Positions 16,970-25,092 are shown, numbered from the stretch's first letter. The stretch: 64,000 nucleotides of DNA from Palsa-1150 sp050013115 (GCA_050013115.1 JBEKFX010000011.1:1-64000); one strand, 5' to 3'. Notes: generated from the sequence alone by a model not told the origin. Program-made: numbers and translations.

Positions 16970-17663
16970 GCCCTTGCTCGAGTGCCCCACGTCGTGGCGC
17001 CGCGCCACGCTGGAGCCCGACGTCGGCCTCGGCTTGATCGACCGCGTCGACACGGGCGCCACGCCGTCGACACGCATCGAAGAGTATTGGGATGGCGGCG
17101 TTCCGTGGCTCACCCCGAAGGATCTCGCCCGATCCGACCGAGGACTCTTCGTCACCCACACGCGGCGGACCCTGACCGATCAGGGGCTGCGATCGTGTGG
17201 GACCCGGTTGCTCGACCCCGGTGCAGTCATGGTGACAAAGCGTGCGCCCGTCGGGGCCGTCGCCATCGCCGGCGTCGCGATGGCCACAAACCAAGGGTTT
17301 CTGAACTTCGTGTGCGGCCCGTATCTGCGGCCGCTTTACCTCGCGTATTGGCTCATCGCGAACAGGTCCTACCTGGAGCTCGTCGCGAACGGCTCGACAT
17401 ATCCGGAGCTTTACAAGGGCGACCTGTTCGAATTCGAGATCGCCGTCCCCCCCCCGAGCGATCAAGATCGCATTCTCGAAATCCTCGCGTCTCTCGAGTT
17501 TGTTTCTCTTCTCGGTCTGCCGCTCGAGCAAACGACGGTCGACCCTCTGCGCATGCGCGCGATCCACGATCAGACCAGCCGCGTGCGCGATCTGCGCGAT
17601 TCGATCCTGCCGCTTTTGTTGAGCGGTCGGCTCGATCTGACCGCGTTCCGCGTGGCGGACTGA
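16962..17663 (+). CDS. hsdS: Half-size type I specificity subunit (single TRD)
   Basis: A 233-residue protein, about half the usual 400-450. It has one target-recognition domain (W.RATLEPDVGLG, GATPSTRIEEYWDGGVPWLT, GAVMVTKRAPVG, TNQGFLNF, NGSTYPELYKGDLFEFEI) followed by one conserved helix (LRDSILPLLLSGRL). Half-length HsdS proteins can dimerise to rebuild a two-domain specificity unit that recognises a palindromic bipartite site; that is known for the family and inferred here. The GTG start at 16962 overlaps hsdM by 8 nt. No second TRD fragment is visible downstream, so it does not look like a split gene. Confidence 0.87.
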   Translation: MAEPLLECPTSWRRATLEPDVGLGLIDRVDTGATPSTRIEEYWDGGVPWLTPKDLARSDRGLFVTHTRRTLTDQGLRSCGTRLLDPGAVMVTKRAPVGAVAIAGVAMATNQGFLNFVCGPYLRPLYLAYWLIANRSYLELVANGSTYPELYKGDLFEFEIAVPPPSDQDRILEILASLEFVSLLGLPLEQTTVDPLRMRAIHDQTSRVRDLRDSILPLLLSGRLDLTAFRVAD

Positions 17664-17762
17664 GGGCGGGCGGGCACGCCCGACCCGGCGCGAGGCCCTC
17701 GAACGAACGCCGCGCTTCGCATCTCTTGAGAAGTTCGTTCCGTTGGAGTAGCGAAGCGCGCC

Positions 17763-18293
17763 ATGATCGGGTCGAGGCGAAAGGCGTGGCGTTTGACCGC
17801 GCTGCTCCCTCTGGTCGCGGTCGCTGGCTGCCACTCGACCGAAGGCTGCGACCCCGATGAGACCTGCGCGTGCACGGGCGGAGACGAGTGCTACCTCGGA
17901 TGCACCGGCGACGGATGCGTCCAAGACTGCCACAGCATCGGCAGCGCGTGCGGGACCGTCTGCAACGACGACTGTGGCCAGACCTGCTACGACGTCCCGA
18001 CCTGCACCTCCTTTTGCGGAGACGGCTGCAACGTCGACTGCCACAGCGTCGTGTCGTGCGGCGTCATTTGTGGAGACAATTGCAACTACGCGTGCGCCAA
18101 TGCCACGACCTGCGGAGTCCAAGCCGGCCCCGGAAGCGTGATTCAATGCACCAGCGCTTCGAGCTGCGAGGCCGATTGCACCGGGACGTGCCACGTGTCC
18201 TGCGTGGATGTTTCGCAGTGCGAGGTCCACTGCCTCGGCGACGACTCCCTGACGAGCTGCCCCGACCAAACCGTCGCGTGCGGCCCATGCTGA
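17763..18293 (+). CDS. Lipoprotein with 18-residue cysteine repeats
   Basis: A 176-residue predicted lipoprotein with 31 cysteines. The lipobox is AVAGC, after a basic and hydrophobic signal. The mature part is built from a repeat with Cys spacing C-x3-C-x3-C-x3-C-x5, a period of 18 residues, clearest between GTVCNDDCGQTCYDVPTC and GVICGDNCNYACANATTC. Regular spacing suggests a disulfide-stapled solenoid, or metal binding, outside the inner membrane. The stop overlaps the ATG of the next gene by 7 nt (ATGCTGA), so the two are coupled. The family is not recognised. Confidence 0.75.
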   Translation: MIGSRRKAWRLTALLPLVAVAGCHSTEGCDPDETCACTGGDECYLGCTGDGCVQDCHSIGSACGTVCNDDCGQTCYDVPTCTSFCGDGCNVDCHSVVSCGVICGDNCNYACANATTCGVQAGPGSVIQCTSASSCEADCTGTCHVSCVDVSQCEVHCLGDDSLTSCPDQTVACGPC

Positions 18294-18925
18294 GCGTACG
18301 GATCGTGTCCCGAATCATCGGTCGATTCGTCTCGGGGTTGCTCATTTCATGGATCCTCCTTTTCGGGCGGGAGGCGGCCGCCCAGAGCACCATCTTGAAC
18401 CCAGGCGACCGTCCGCCGCATCTGATCGAACTCGAGCCGCACTTCGGACTCGGGGTGTTCGACCCGCCCGGGGACGGGACGGGCGGCGGTGTCGGCTTCG
18501 GCTTTCGGGCGAGCTTCGAGGCCATCCACAACGGGTTCGTGCCGACGATCAACGACTCCGTGTCCATCGGGATCGGCGCCGACTTTGCCCATTACGGTGG
18601 CAACGGTGTCGCCGCTCCCGGCGCCTGCACGCTTTACGCGCCCGGCCCGGCAGGCACGAACGTCTGTGTTCGCGTGTCGCAGACCGGAGGCTCATCGAAT
18701 TATCTCTTCTTTCCGCTGGTCATGCAGTGGAACTTTTTTCTCAGCCCCGCATGGTCCGTCTTCGGCGAGCCCGGACTCGCGCTCTACTCGGTCGACGACG
18801 GCTCGTCCGGAGTTGTGCCTGTATTCGATTTTGGCGGCCGCTTTCACTTCAATGATCGGGTCACCTTGACGTTGAGACTGGGCTACCCGACGACACTCGC
18901 CATCGGCGTGAGCATCTTCCTTTGA
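18287..18925 (+). CDS. Small outer-membrane beta-barrel protein
   Basis: A 212-residue protein with a signal peptide (hydrophobic FVSGLLISWILLFG, cleavage near EAAAQ). The strands are short and alternate, with Gly and aromatics: HFGLGVFDPPGDG, GGVGFGFRASFEAI, IGIGADFAHYGG, YLFFPLVMQWNFFLS and VFDFGGRFHFND. This resembles eight-stranded OmpA/OmpW-like barrels of myxobacteria. The ATG at 18287 overlaps the upstream Cys-repeat lipoprotein gene, giving a two-gene unit. The lipoprotein may be a partner of the barrel; this is inferred only from coupling. Confidence 0.7.
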   Translation: MLSVRIVSRIIGRFVSGLLISWILLFGREAAAQSTILNPGDRPPHLIELEPHFGLGVFDPPGDGTGGGVGFGFRASFEAIHNGFVPTINDSVSIGIGADFAHYGGNGVAAPGACTLYAPGPAGTNVCVRVSQTGGSSNYLFFPLVMQWNFFLSPAWSVFGEPGLALYSVDDGSSGVVPVFDFGGRFHFNDRVTLTLRLGYPTTLAIGVSIFL

Positions 18926-19085
18926 GGCCTGTTGGCGCTCGAAGGCAAAAGACCGGGCGAAAGGATCGCACGTCGACGTCGCCTTGCCCGCGCTGACCGA
19001 GCGCAGGCAGGCGGGCGCTGCTCTGTGCGAACCTTCGAGCGTCCGAACAAAAACGGGAAAGCTCGAGGCCGATTCGTTCCAATAC

Positions 19086-19595
19086 TCAATTCCGACAAGC
19101 TCGCGAGCGAGCTTCGAGCACGCGGCGAAGCGGGGGAAAGAGCTCGAGAGTCAAGGCGTGCGGTAGCGGCGACCACATCGCCTCGACGACCTCGCGGTGA
19201 TCGATTTGGACCTCAGGCCGCGTCGCAAGCTCGAGCGTGAAAATCTGAACATGGTCGCGTTTGCCTTCCCAATCATGCGTCTCGTCGAGCAGAAGCTCGA
19301 GGTCATCGGCCCGAACGGCCACGCCCACCTCTTCGAAAAGCTCGCGCAGCGCGGCTTGCCGGCCGTCCTCTCCGCGACGCACGTATCCGCCCGGAAGGCC
19401 GTAGTATCGAACGTACGAATTTCGCACGAGAAGCACGTCTCCACGATTCCAAAGCGCGACGAGGCTCCCGCGCGTGTTCGGGCGTCGCAGTCTCCAGTAA
19501 AGCCGCATCACCTGATATCCCCAGCGGTAGGCGATCTGATACGCGCGGTCGACCGGCGTCGCGCGGGATCGCTTCAGATTCACGGGATCGATCAT
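19086..19595 (-). CDS. NUDIX hydrolase
   Basis: A 169-residue hydrolase of nucleoside diphosphates linked to another moiety. The Nudix box is canonical: GGYVRRGEDGRQAALRELFEEVGV fits G-x5-E-x7-REL-x-EE-x-G, with the metal-binding Glu pair. The N-terminal extension is basic and amphipathic (LKRSRATPVDRAYQIAYRW), common to a group of membrane-proximal Nudix proteins. The ATG at 19595 (MIDPVNL) is preferred; one more in-frame start at 19655 would add a hydrophobic stretch. The substrate cannot be read from the sequence. It is divergent from mutH, with about 330 bp between the starts. Confidence 0.85.
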   Translation of the reverse strand: MIDPVNLKRSRATPVDRAYQIAYRWGYQVMRLYWRLRRPNTRGSLVALWNRGDVLLVRNSYVRYYGLPGGYVRRGEDGRQAALRELFEEVGVAVRADDLELLLDETHDWEGKRDHVQIFTLELATRPEVQIDHREVVEAMWSPLPHALTLELFPPLRRVLEARSRACRN

Positions 19596-19926
19596 CGTCA
19601 GGAACGCTACCCCGAGACGTTGAATAAACGAGTGAACGGCGGTCGAAGCCAGCATGAACCTTCCCGCGGAGCTCTGCACGGGTGAACTCGCGGAAGGGCG
19701 TTCGGGGGTCGGGCGGCGCCCAAGAGAACGTCGAGTGCGGCCGTTCGCGCGGCGAGCGGCATTCCGCGCCCGCGATGTGTCTTGGGCGGCTGCGCCAGGC
19801 CCCGCATCGGCCGGCGGCCCGCAATCGACGCCGGGCGCCCTCTCTGTTCTCATCGAAGGGGTGCGTAAGGTCCCCGTCGCCCGGCCGCCCCAGGTCTCTG
19901 CCCCGCCGAGCCCGTCTTCGGCCGAA

Positions 19927-20625
19927 ATGTCCCCCGGCGACCTCACCGGCCGACCGGCACGCTGTCCGCCTCGCGACGCGGCGGATCTCCTGGCGCGTGC
20001 ACAGGCCCTCGTGGGCCGCTCGCCCGAAGATCTCGCGACGCAGCTCGGCCAAAGGTCGGATGGATCGCCGGTTCGGACGAAAGGGTTCGTGGGAGGGCTC
20101 CTCGAGGACGCACTCGGGGCTACGGGAGGCTCCCAAGCAACGTGGGATTTCCCGGCCCTACGGATCGAGCTCAAGTCGATTCCAGTCGATGGGCTCGGTA
20201 AGCCCCGCGAATCGACCTTCGTCTGCACAGTCTCGCTGCTCGACGCAGAACGCGCGGAATGGGAGGGATCGTGGGTCCAGGCAAAGTTGTCGCGCGTTCT
20301 TTGGATCCCCGTGCGCAGCGAGGGCAGCGCCCGAACCATCGGGCCTCCCGTGCTCTGGTCGCCGACGCCGGAGCAGGCGAGCATCCTGGCCGACGATTTT
20401 GCCGATATTCTGGGCCGGGTGGCCGTCGGCAACATCGAGGGGACGACCGCTCGCATCGGCCGGTGGCTCCAGCTGCGGCCGAAAGCCGCAGATGGCCGGG
20501 TGCGGACGCTGGCGCCAGCGACCGACGGAGCCCTGCTCTCGACCGTGCCCCGAGGCTTTTACCTTCGTGCGCGCTTCACAGGGGCCATTTTGCGCGACCC
20601 TTCGGCACTGCCCGATGCGTCGTGA
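19927..20625 (+). CDS. mutH: MutH-like DNA mismatch repair endonuclease
   Basis: A 232-residue protein collinear with E. coli MutH (229 residues). The catalytic triad D-x6-E-x-K is present as D74, E81 and K83 in WDFPALRIELKSIPV. Other MutH blocks follow: RVLWIPV, GPPVLWSP, GRW.QLRPKAADG and LPRGFYLR-like STVPRGFYLRARFT. MutH nicks the unmethylated strand at hemimethylated GATC after MutS/MutL activation; the fold is shared with Sau3AI-type restriction enzymes. The ATG at 19927 gives a length and N-terminal register like E. coli; the frame is open to 19654, where low-complexity sequence argues against a longer protein. No dam gene is seen in the window. Confidence 0.88.
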   Translation: MSPGDLTGRPARCPPRDAADLLARAQALVGRSPEDLATQLGQRSDGSPVRTKGFVGGLLEDALGATGGSQATWDFPALRIELKSIPVDGLGKPRESTFVCTVSLLDAERAEWEGSWVQAKLSRVLWIPVRSEGSARTIGPPVLWSPTPEQASILADDFADILGRVAVGNIEGTTARIGRWLQLRPKAADGRVRTLAPATDGALLSTVPRGFYLRARFTGAILRDPSALPDAS

Positions 20626-20884
20626 AGACCGACCGCCCTCCACGCCGACGCGTCGAGACCGAAGCTCGAAACCCCGTCGAGACCACCCCGTCTGCCCATC
20701 TCGCCACGGGCGGCGTTCGAGGGCTATGGGACTCCGCTTGACGCAGCAGACGAACGTCGACGTCGGCGGACGGAATCCGACCCGGTTCGTTCGCGAGCGA
20801 GTCGGTTTCGTCGGAATTCGCCCGCTCGACCGTTGAACGAACTAGGCCGCCACGCCATGGTCCAATGACGAAAGGCGGAAAACA

Positions 20885-21166
20885 ATGATGACGACCAAGA
20901 GCACTCGAGGCTTTGGCGCGCTCGATTCGGAGAAGCGACGGGAAATCGCAAGGCTAGGCGGCAAAGCGGCGCACGCGCGCGGCGTCGCACACAGGTTCAG
21001 CAGTGAGGAAGCGCGTCAGGCAGGCCGGAAAGGCGGCGAAATCGTGAGCCAAAATCGGGAACACATGAGTGAGATCGGCCGGCTTGGGGCCCGGGCGCAG
21101 CAAGGAAGGACCCACCCGCCGATGGCCAATCAAAAAAAGGAGCCGGGCCAAGGAGAGTCATCGTAG
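20885..21166 (+). CDS. KGG-repeat (stress-induced, GsiB/YciG-like) protein
   Basis: A hydrophilic 93-residue protein with three diverged KGG-type repeats: REIARLGGKAAHARGVAH, EARQAGRKGGEIVSQNRE and EIGRLGARAQQGRT. Proteins of this family are small, basic, soluble and often induced by stress or stationary phase; the molecular role is unknown. The ORF may start at MMTTKS or the second Met. It stands alone, with AT-rich sequence just upstream (AAACAATG). Confidence 0.82.
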   Translation: MMTTKSTRGFGALDSEKRREIARLGGKAAHARGVAHRFSSEEARQAGRKGGEIVSQNREHMSEIGRLGARAQQGRTHPPMANQKKEPGQGESS

Positions 21167-21287
21167 AAAAGAAGCGATTGCCTTGCGCATGGCCGCCGAA
21201 TTGTGAACTCTGGCCGGCCCGCTCTCTCCAGGATCGAGTCCTTCAAAACCTCGCGTAGCGGCCGTCATTGTGTATAGTTGAGGCCTC

Positions 21288-21692
21288 ATGCCTGGTTCAC
21301 TTCGTTCTCAGCTCGCTGAACTCGCAGAAGGCTTCGCCACGTCGGTCCTCGATGCCATTCGGGGCGCCTCGCTCGAGGAGCTATTGACGGAGGGCAGCGG
21401 CAGGCCCGCGCGTCCCGCGCGCTCCGAAGCCCTCACGGCTCGGACCGCCAAACCCACTCGAGCTTCCTCGCCCGGTCGATTGCCGCGCCGCTCGGCGGAA
21501 GACATCGCAGGTATCCTCGAGTCCGTCGTCGCGCTCGTAAAGAAACATGCCGAAGGACTTCGCGCCGAGCAGATTCGCGCCGAGCTCGGTATGCAGGCGA
21601 AGGAACTGCCTCGTGTGCTGAAAGAAGGACTCTCCTCGAAGAAATTGAAGAGCAAGGGCCAGAAGCGAGCGACGACTTACTTCGCGAAGTGA
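21288..21692 (+). CDS. Putative nucleic-acid-binding protein, paralogue of 47156
   Basis: A basic 134-residue protein in two parts. An N-terminal amphipathic helix (LRSQLAELAEGFATSVLDAIRGASLEELL) is joined by a Ser/Ala/Pro/Arg linker to a C-terminal domain of about 65 residues. That domain begins GRLPRRSAEDI and continues with GLRAEQIRAELG, KELPRVLKEGL and KKLKSKGQKRATTYF. It reads as a winged-helix-like module, with helix, turn, recognition helix and a wing ending in TTYF. The paralogue at 47156 has the same length and layout. No promoter or partner is visible. Confidence 0.7.
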   Translation: MPGSLRSQLAELAEGFATSVLDAIRGASLEELLTEGSGRPARPARSEALTARTAKPTRASSPGRLPRRSAEDIAGILESVVALVKKHAEGLRAEQIRAELGMQAKELPRVLKEGLSSKKLKSKGQKRATTYFAK

Positions 21693-21814
21693 GCACGGCC
21701 TCCGCCGCGGGTGAATCACCAGTCACGTCCGTCGACGTGAGCGGTCGGGTCGAGCGCCGCCGGGTCAGCGCGAGCGTTCGAGAGCGATCCATCCCCTAGC
21801 GCCATTCGACACGC

Positions 21815-22423
21815 TCATCTTGCGATGTCGACTCGACGCCGATCGATCTCGTTGGCGGCGATGGCGATGGCATCCTCGGCCTGCAGACTCACGGGGCCCA
21901 GCCCGACGGATTGCGCACCGATGTCGGTTAGCCAAACGCGCGTCGGCGCGTCGAAGCCGAGGTGGTCGCCCACGAAGAACGCGGCGTCGGGCGCTTCGAT
22001 GCCCGCTACCTCGCGCAGATCGCGGCCGCCCTGGTCCAGCCGATAAGGCCTCATCGGTTGACACTCTGCGGCCAGAATGCCGAGCCCGCCATCCGCCACG
22101 GCAATTCCAGGCTTCACTTCGACGAAGCCGGATCCCGTCGTCTCGCTCCTTAGCGCCTTTTTCGCCGATATCGCCAGGCTTCGCTCGTCCGGGCGCAAAA
22201 ACTTCGCTTTCGCCCCTTCGAAGCGCAGCACGCGGGGTGCGCGCGAGCTCCCGCCGAGGACGAGATACACCATGACATCCCGACGAACTCCGTGTGAAAT
22301 CAGAAGAGCGGACCGCACACAGCGGAGAAGCACGTCGATTCGACCGCCCGTGCCGGGCACGTCGTCGATGAGATAACCTCCCGACGCGTCGGCATTCTGC
22401 CCGATGACGACGAAGCGAATCAC
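21815..22423 (-). CDS. trmY: tRNA pseudouridine(54) N1-methyltransferase-like SPOUT protein
   Basis: A 202-residue protein matching the TrmY (DUF358) family, which N1-methylates pseudouridine 54 in archaeal tRNA. Family landmarks are RFVVIGQNADASG, LIDDVPGTGGRIDVLLRCV, SALLISHGVRRDVMVYLVL, RFEGA and LRPDERS. The C-terminal SPOUT knot segment corresponds to PDAAFFVGDHLGFD followed by ALQAEDAI-like sequence. It begins with GTG at 22423; the alternative ATG nearby is out of frame. Bacterial members are rare and their tRNA substrate is less certain than in archaea. It lies downstream of nadV on the same strand, separated by a 37-bp repeat array. Confidence 0.82.
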   Translation of the reverse strand: MIRFVVIGQNADASGGYLIDDVPGTGGRIDVLLRCVRSALLISHGVRRDVMVYLVLGGSSRAPRVLRFEGAKAKFLRPDERSLAISAKKALRSETTGSGFVEVKPGIAVADGGLGILAAECQPMRPYRLDQGGRDLREVAGIEAPDAAFFVGDHLGFDAPTRVWLTDIGAQSVGLGPVSLQAEDAIAIAANEIDRRRVDIAR

Positions 22424-22468
22424 TGTGTTTCGTGCCTCATGGTCCGTGGTGTGGCTTCGCCGACCGAC

Positions 22469-22568
22469 GGGCCATTCGGCCCCCGCTACAGGAGCGTAGA
22501 CCCGCGGGCCATTCGGCTCCCGCTAGAGGAGCGTAGACCCGCGGGTCATTCGGCTCCCGCTACACGAG
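22469..22568 (+). repeat. 37-bp tandem repeat, 2.7 copies, at the nadV stop
   Basis: Units lie at 22469-22505 and 22506-22542, with a partial third at 22543-22568. They differ at a few positions. Each contains short dyads such as GGGCC-ATTC-GGCCC (exact in the first copy). The third copy overlaps the nadV stop codon and last codons. Confidence 0.88.
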
Positions 22569-23990
22569 CGGCCTCATCGAATTGGCACGCACCTCATCGA
22601 GTGTGTACGTGCGAAGCACCCGACCGTTTTCGTACACGGGGACGAGGATGTCGTCGTTCCGTGGCCCGCGCAGCGTCACGTGCTCGCCGTTCTCGCGAAC
22701 AAGCGCCTGGTGGCCCTTCTTGCTTCGCTTGCCGCTGTCGGTCACCGGATCTTTCGAGACGTCGATCCATTCGCCCCCCCGCAGGGCGGCCGCGCACTTG
22801 AACGCAAACCGCTGGGTGTCGCGGTTGACCTGCTGGAGGAGGCCGCCTCCGATCCCAAAACCGATGTTCGAAGCGGAGTAGCCTCGAGAAACGATCGCGT
22901 GGAGAATCTCTGGCAACGTCTCGTCGTTGATGCCGTCGCCTTGCAAAAGACCGAAGTACGAAGGGAGCAGTTTGTATCCCTTGGTATTGCGCCGGGTGCC
23001 GAGCTTTCGATCCAGAATTTGCAGGCACTTCAGATCGACCTCCGCAGGGCTTCCGGAGTCCGGCCGAATGACGAGCTTGCCGCCCGACCGCTTGACCATG
23101 GCGTGTAACCGCGGCCCGCACCACAGATTTTCGACCGCATTGTAGATATCGTACGAATCGGACACGCAGGCCGCGATCTTGGGGACGCCGACCGGAAGTT
23201 GCCGGTCGATGAGATATTTTTGCACGACGTTCGCATACGCGTCCTCCTCACGATCACGTCCCCACATGGTGACGGTGGAGTGTTCGGCTGCGGGCACACT
23301 GAAAGCCGCCATCTCATGAAAATAGTAATGATTTGCGCACCGCACGCCCTCTACGGTGTCGGATCCCAAGAAATTAACGAGATGCGCTGCCCCGCCGATG
23401 CGAATCGTCTCTTGGCTGGAACCGCCCCGAGCTCCGAAGTCGTGGAGTTTCTGGCCCACCTCGGCCAGCGGATCGTCGGCGGACACGACGAGGGCATCGA
23501 GAATCTTTTCCTTGCAGTAATGAGACAGAGAGGCGACGGTCGTCGGGTACCACACCTGCACGAGGAGCGTCTCGAGCCAGGACACGACCCAAAAAACACT
23601 GGGGTCCGGGGTCGTGAGCTCGATGTCGAAGAGTACGTTGCTCGTCGGCAGCACCGTGCCCTCGGGCACGGCGCGGATTCGCACCGGAAAGTGACCTCCG
23701 TAGGCGTCGACGAGGTGGTGCCAGCCGGCTTCGTTGAACGGTTCGCCGTGGCGCGCGAAAAAAAGAGCCGCTTCGACGACGTGCTCGCGCGTGATCGGCC
23801 GGAGCATGTAATGAAGGAGATAGTATTGAAGTCCGAAAAAGACGGTCGAACGATAGCGGCCGCCGCGAGATTCGAAGTAGCTGTACATCGAAGCGACGTC
23901 GCTCGGGTACTGCTCCCAGTGGCTCGCCTTGTATGAGTCAGTCATCGTGATGGGGTTGTCACCAAGTGGCGAAAAGGCAGTCGTGTCCAT
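22560..23990 (-). CDS. nadV: Nicotinamide phosphoribosyltransferase
   Basis: A 476-residue NAMPT/NadV enzyme that makes NMN from nicotinamide and PRPP, the salvage entry to NAD. Characteristic blocks are MTDSYKASHWEQYP at the N-terminus, SYFESRGG, HDFGARGGSS, GSDTVEG, VSDSYDIYNAV, VIRPDSGSP and GDGINDETLPEIL, then FGIGGGLLQQVNRDT and a C-terminal SGKRSKKG. The ATG at 23990 has GGAG 6 nt upstream; another in-frame ATG at 24002 lies only 3 bp after the NrtR stop. It forms an operon with NrtR. The lack of a frameshift or insertion suggests an active enzyme. Confidence 0.93.
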   Translation of the reverse strand: MDTTAFSPLGDNPITMTDSYKASHWEQYPSDVASMYSYFESRGGRYRSTVFFGLQYYLLHYMLRPITREHVVEAALFFARHGEPFNEAGWHHLVDAYGGHFPVRIRAVPEGTVLPTSNVLFDIELTTPDPSVFWVVSWLETLLVQVWYPTTVASLSHYCKEKILDALVVSADDPLAEVGQKLHDFGARGGSSQETIRIGGAAHLVNFLGSDTVEGVRCANHYYFHEMAAFSVPAAEHSTVTMWGRDREEDAYANVVQKYLIDRQLPVGVPKIAACVSDSYDIYNAVENLWCGPRLHAMVKRSGGKLVIRPDSGSPAEVDLKCLQILDRKLGTRRNTKGYKLLPSYFGLLQGDGINDETLPEILHAIVSRGYSASNIGFGIGGGLLQQVNRDTQRFAFKCAAALRGGEWIDVSKDPVTDSGKRSKKGHQALVRENGEHVTLRGPRNDDILVPVYENGRVLRTYTLDEVRANSMRPLV

Positions 23991-24005
23991 CCGGATCTCC
24001 ATTCG

Positions 24006-24746
24006 TCACACTTCGAAATGAAAGCCATCTCGAACCGCGCAGTTGTAAGCGTGTCGGTCGAATCGATAGAGCGTCGCGGCCCGGTGGGCCACTTGCTGCT
24101 GACGACCGGCCTCGCGGAGAATGCCCATCGACAAGATGCGCTTGCGGAAGTTGCGACGGTCGAGCGGGCGCATGAGAATGGCCTCATAAAGCGCCTGCAG
24201 CTGCGTCAGCGAGAACCTGGCCGGAAGAAGACTGAAACCGATGGGCGCATGGCGGACCTTCGACTGCAGCCTCTCGAGGGCCATCGAGACGATGGCGTGG
24301 TGATCGAAGGCGAGCTTGCCTGCCGCCCGGTCCGGACCGCGCGACGTCATCGAAAACCACCGAGCGCTTCGGGCGTCGGAGCCAGCCGTCGCGACTTGGT
24401 CCGCGGACCGCACGAGCGCGTAGTAGGCGACCGACACGGTCCGGCCTCGCGGATCGCGGCCCGGCGTGCCGAAGGTGTGGAGTTGCTCGAGGTACGCGAC
24501 CTCGACCCCCGTCTCCTCCCGAAGCTCGCGCCGGGCAGCCTCGTCCAAGCTCTCGCCCTGGCTTCCGGCGTCCGAGACCTCGACGAAGCCGCCGGGAAGC
24601 GCCCACGATCCTTTGAATGGGTTTTCTCCACGTTCAACGAGAAGCAAAAGGAGCGCAGGCCCTCGTCCGTCGTCGCGTGCGGCGAGTCCGAACACAACGC
24701 AATCGACCGTCAGGGCGGGCCGGGGGTATGCATAGCGGAAGGGCAT
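24006..24746 (-). CDS. nrtR: NrtR-type NUDIX transcriptional regulator
   Basis: A 246-residue repressor of NAD metabolism genes. The N-terminal Nudix-like domain (about 10-150) contains WALPGGFVEVSD, a six-residue insertion, then GESLDEAARRELREETG; NrtR proteins use this fold to sense ADP-ribose rather than hydrolyse it. The C-terminal winged helix (about 170-246) has LPARFSLTQLQALYEAIL, DRRNFRKRIL and ATLYRFDR. Its stop is 3 bp before the first ATG of nadV, so the two are coupled. A perfect palindrome touches the start codon, which fits autoregulation of the operon. Function is assigned from domain order and neighbour. Confidence 0.9.
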   Translation of the reverse strand: MPFRYAYPRPALTVDCVVFGLAARDDGRGPALLLLLVERGENPFKGSWALPGGFVEVSDAGSQGESLDEAARRELREETGVEVAYLEQLHTFGTPGRDPRGRTVSVAYYALVRSADQVATAGSDARSARWFSMTSRGPDRAAGKLAFDHHAIVSMALERLQSKVRHAPIGFSLLPARFSLTQLQALYEAILMRPLDRRNFRKRILSMGILREAGRQQQVAHRAATLYRFDRHAYNCAVRDGFHFEV

Positions 24747-24763
24747 CGTGTTCTAAAAACACG
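24747..24763 (-). promoter_or_regulatory. Candidate NrtR operator
   Basis: CGTGTT-CTAAA-AACACG is an exact 6-bp inverted repeat with a 5-bp spacer, immediately before the nrtR ATG at 24746. On the minus strand TACAAT lies about 8 bp further upstream and would place the start of transcription within or next to the palindrome. No good ribosome binding site precedes the ATG, so a leaderless or near-leaderless mRNA is possible. Confidence 0.55.
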
Positions 24764-25092
24764 AAGTATATTGTAACGCGCAGGTCTCATCAAGCCCTTA
24801 TGCCCCCTTGCCTCACCCACGCGGGTCCCAAGGTGGGAAGGCCCCGAGCGACGTCGGAGGACGGCAGCAGCCATGAGAAACGCTGATGCGCAGGTTGCCG
24901 GCGCAAGTTGCGGCCGCAAGGTTTCCGCGAAGGTTGCAAATGGCGCTCCCCGCCCGTGCTCCCGGCGCGGTTTGCAGGCCATCCCGATGCGCGCCTTGCT
25001 CGCGCGAGCATCCGTGGACAGGCTACGAAGGGCAAACGACGAAGGGCAAACGACGAAGGGCAAACGAGCGGTATGGCAGTACACTGCCGGCC
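24764..25092. other. 329-bp region between nrtR and the ferritin-like gene
   Basis: No gene is supported. It holds the divergent promoters. Near 25027-25066 there are three direct copies of a 14-bp unit (GGGCAAACGACGAA and close variants), which end about 27 bp before the ferritin-like gene. Confidence 0.5.
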
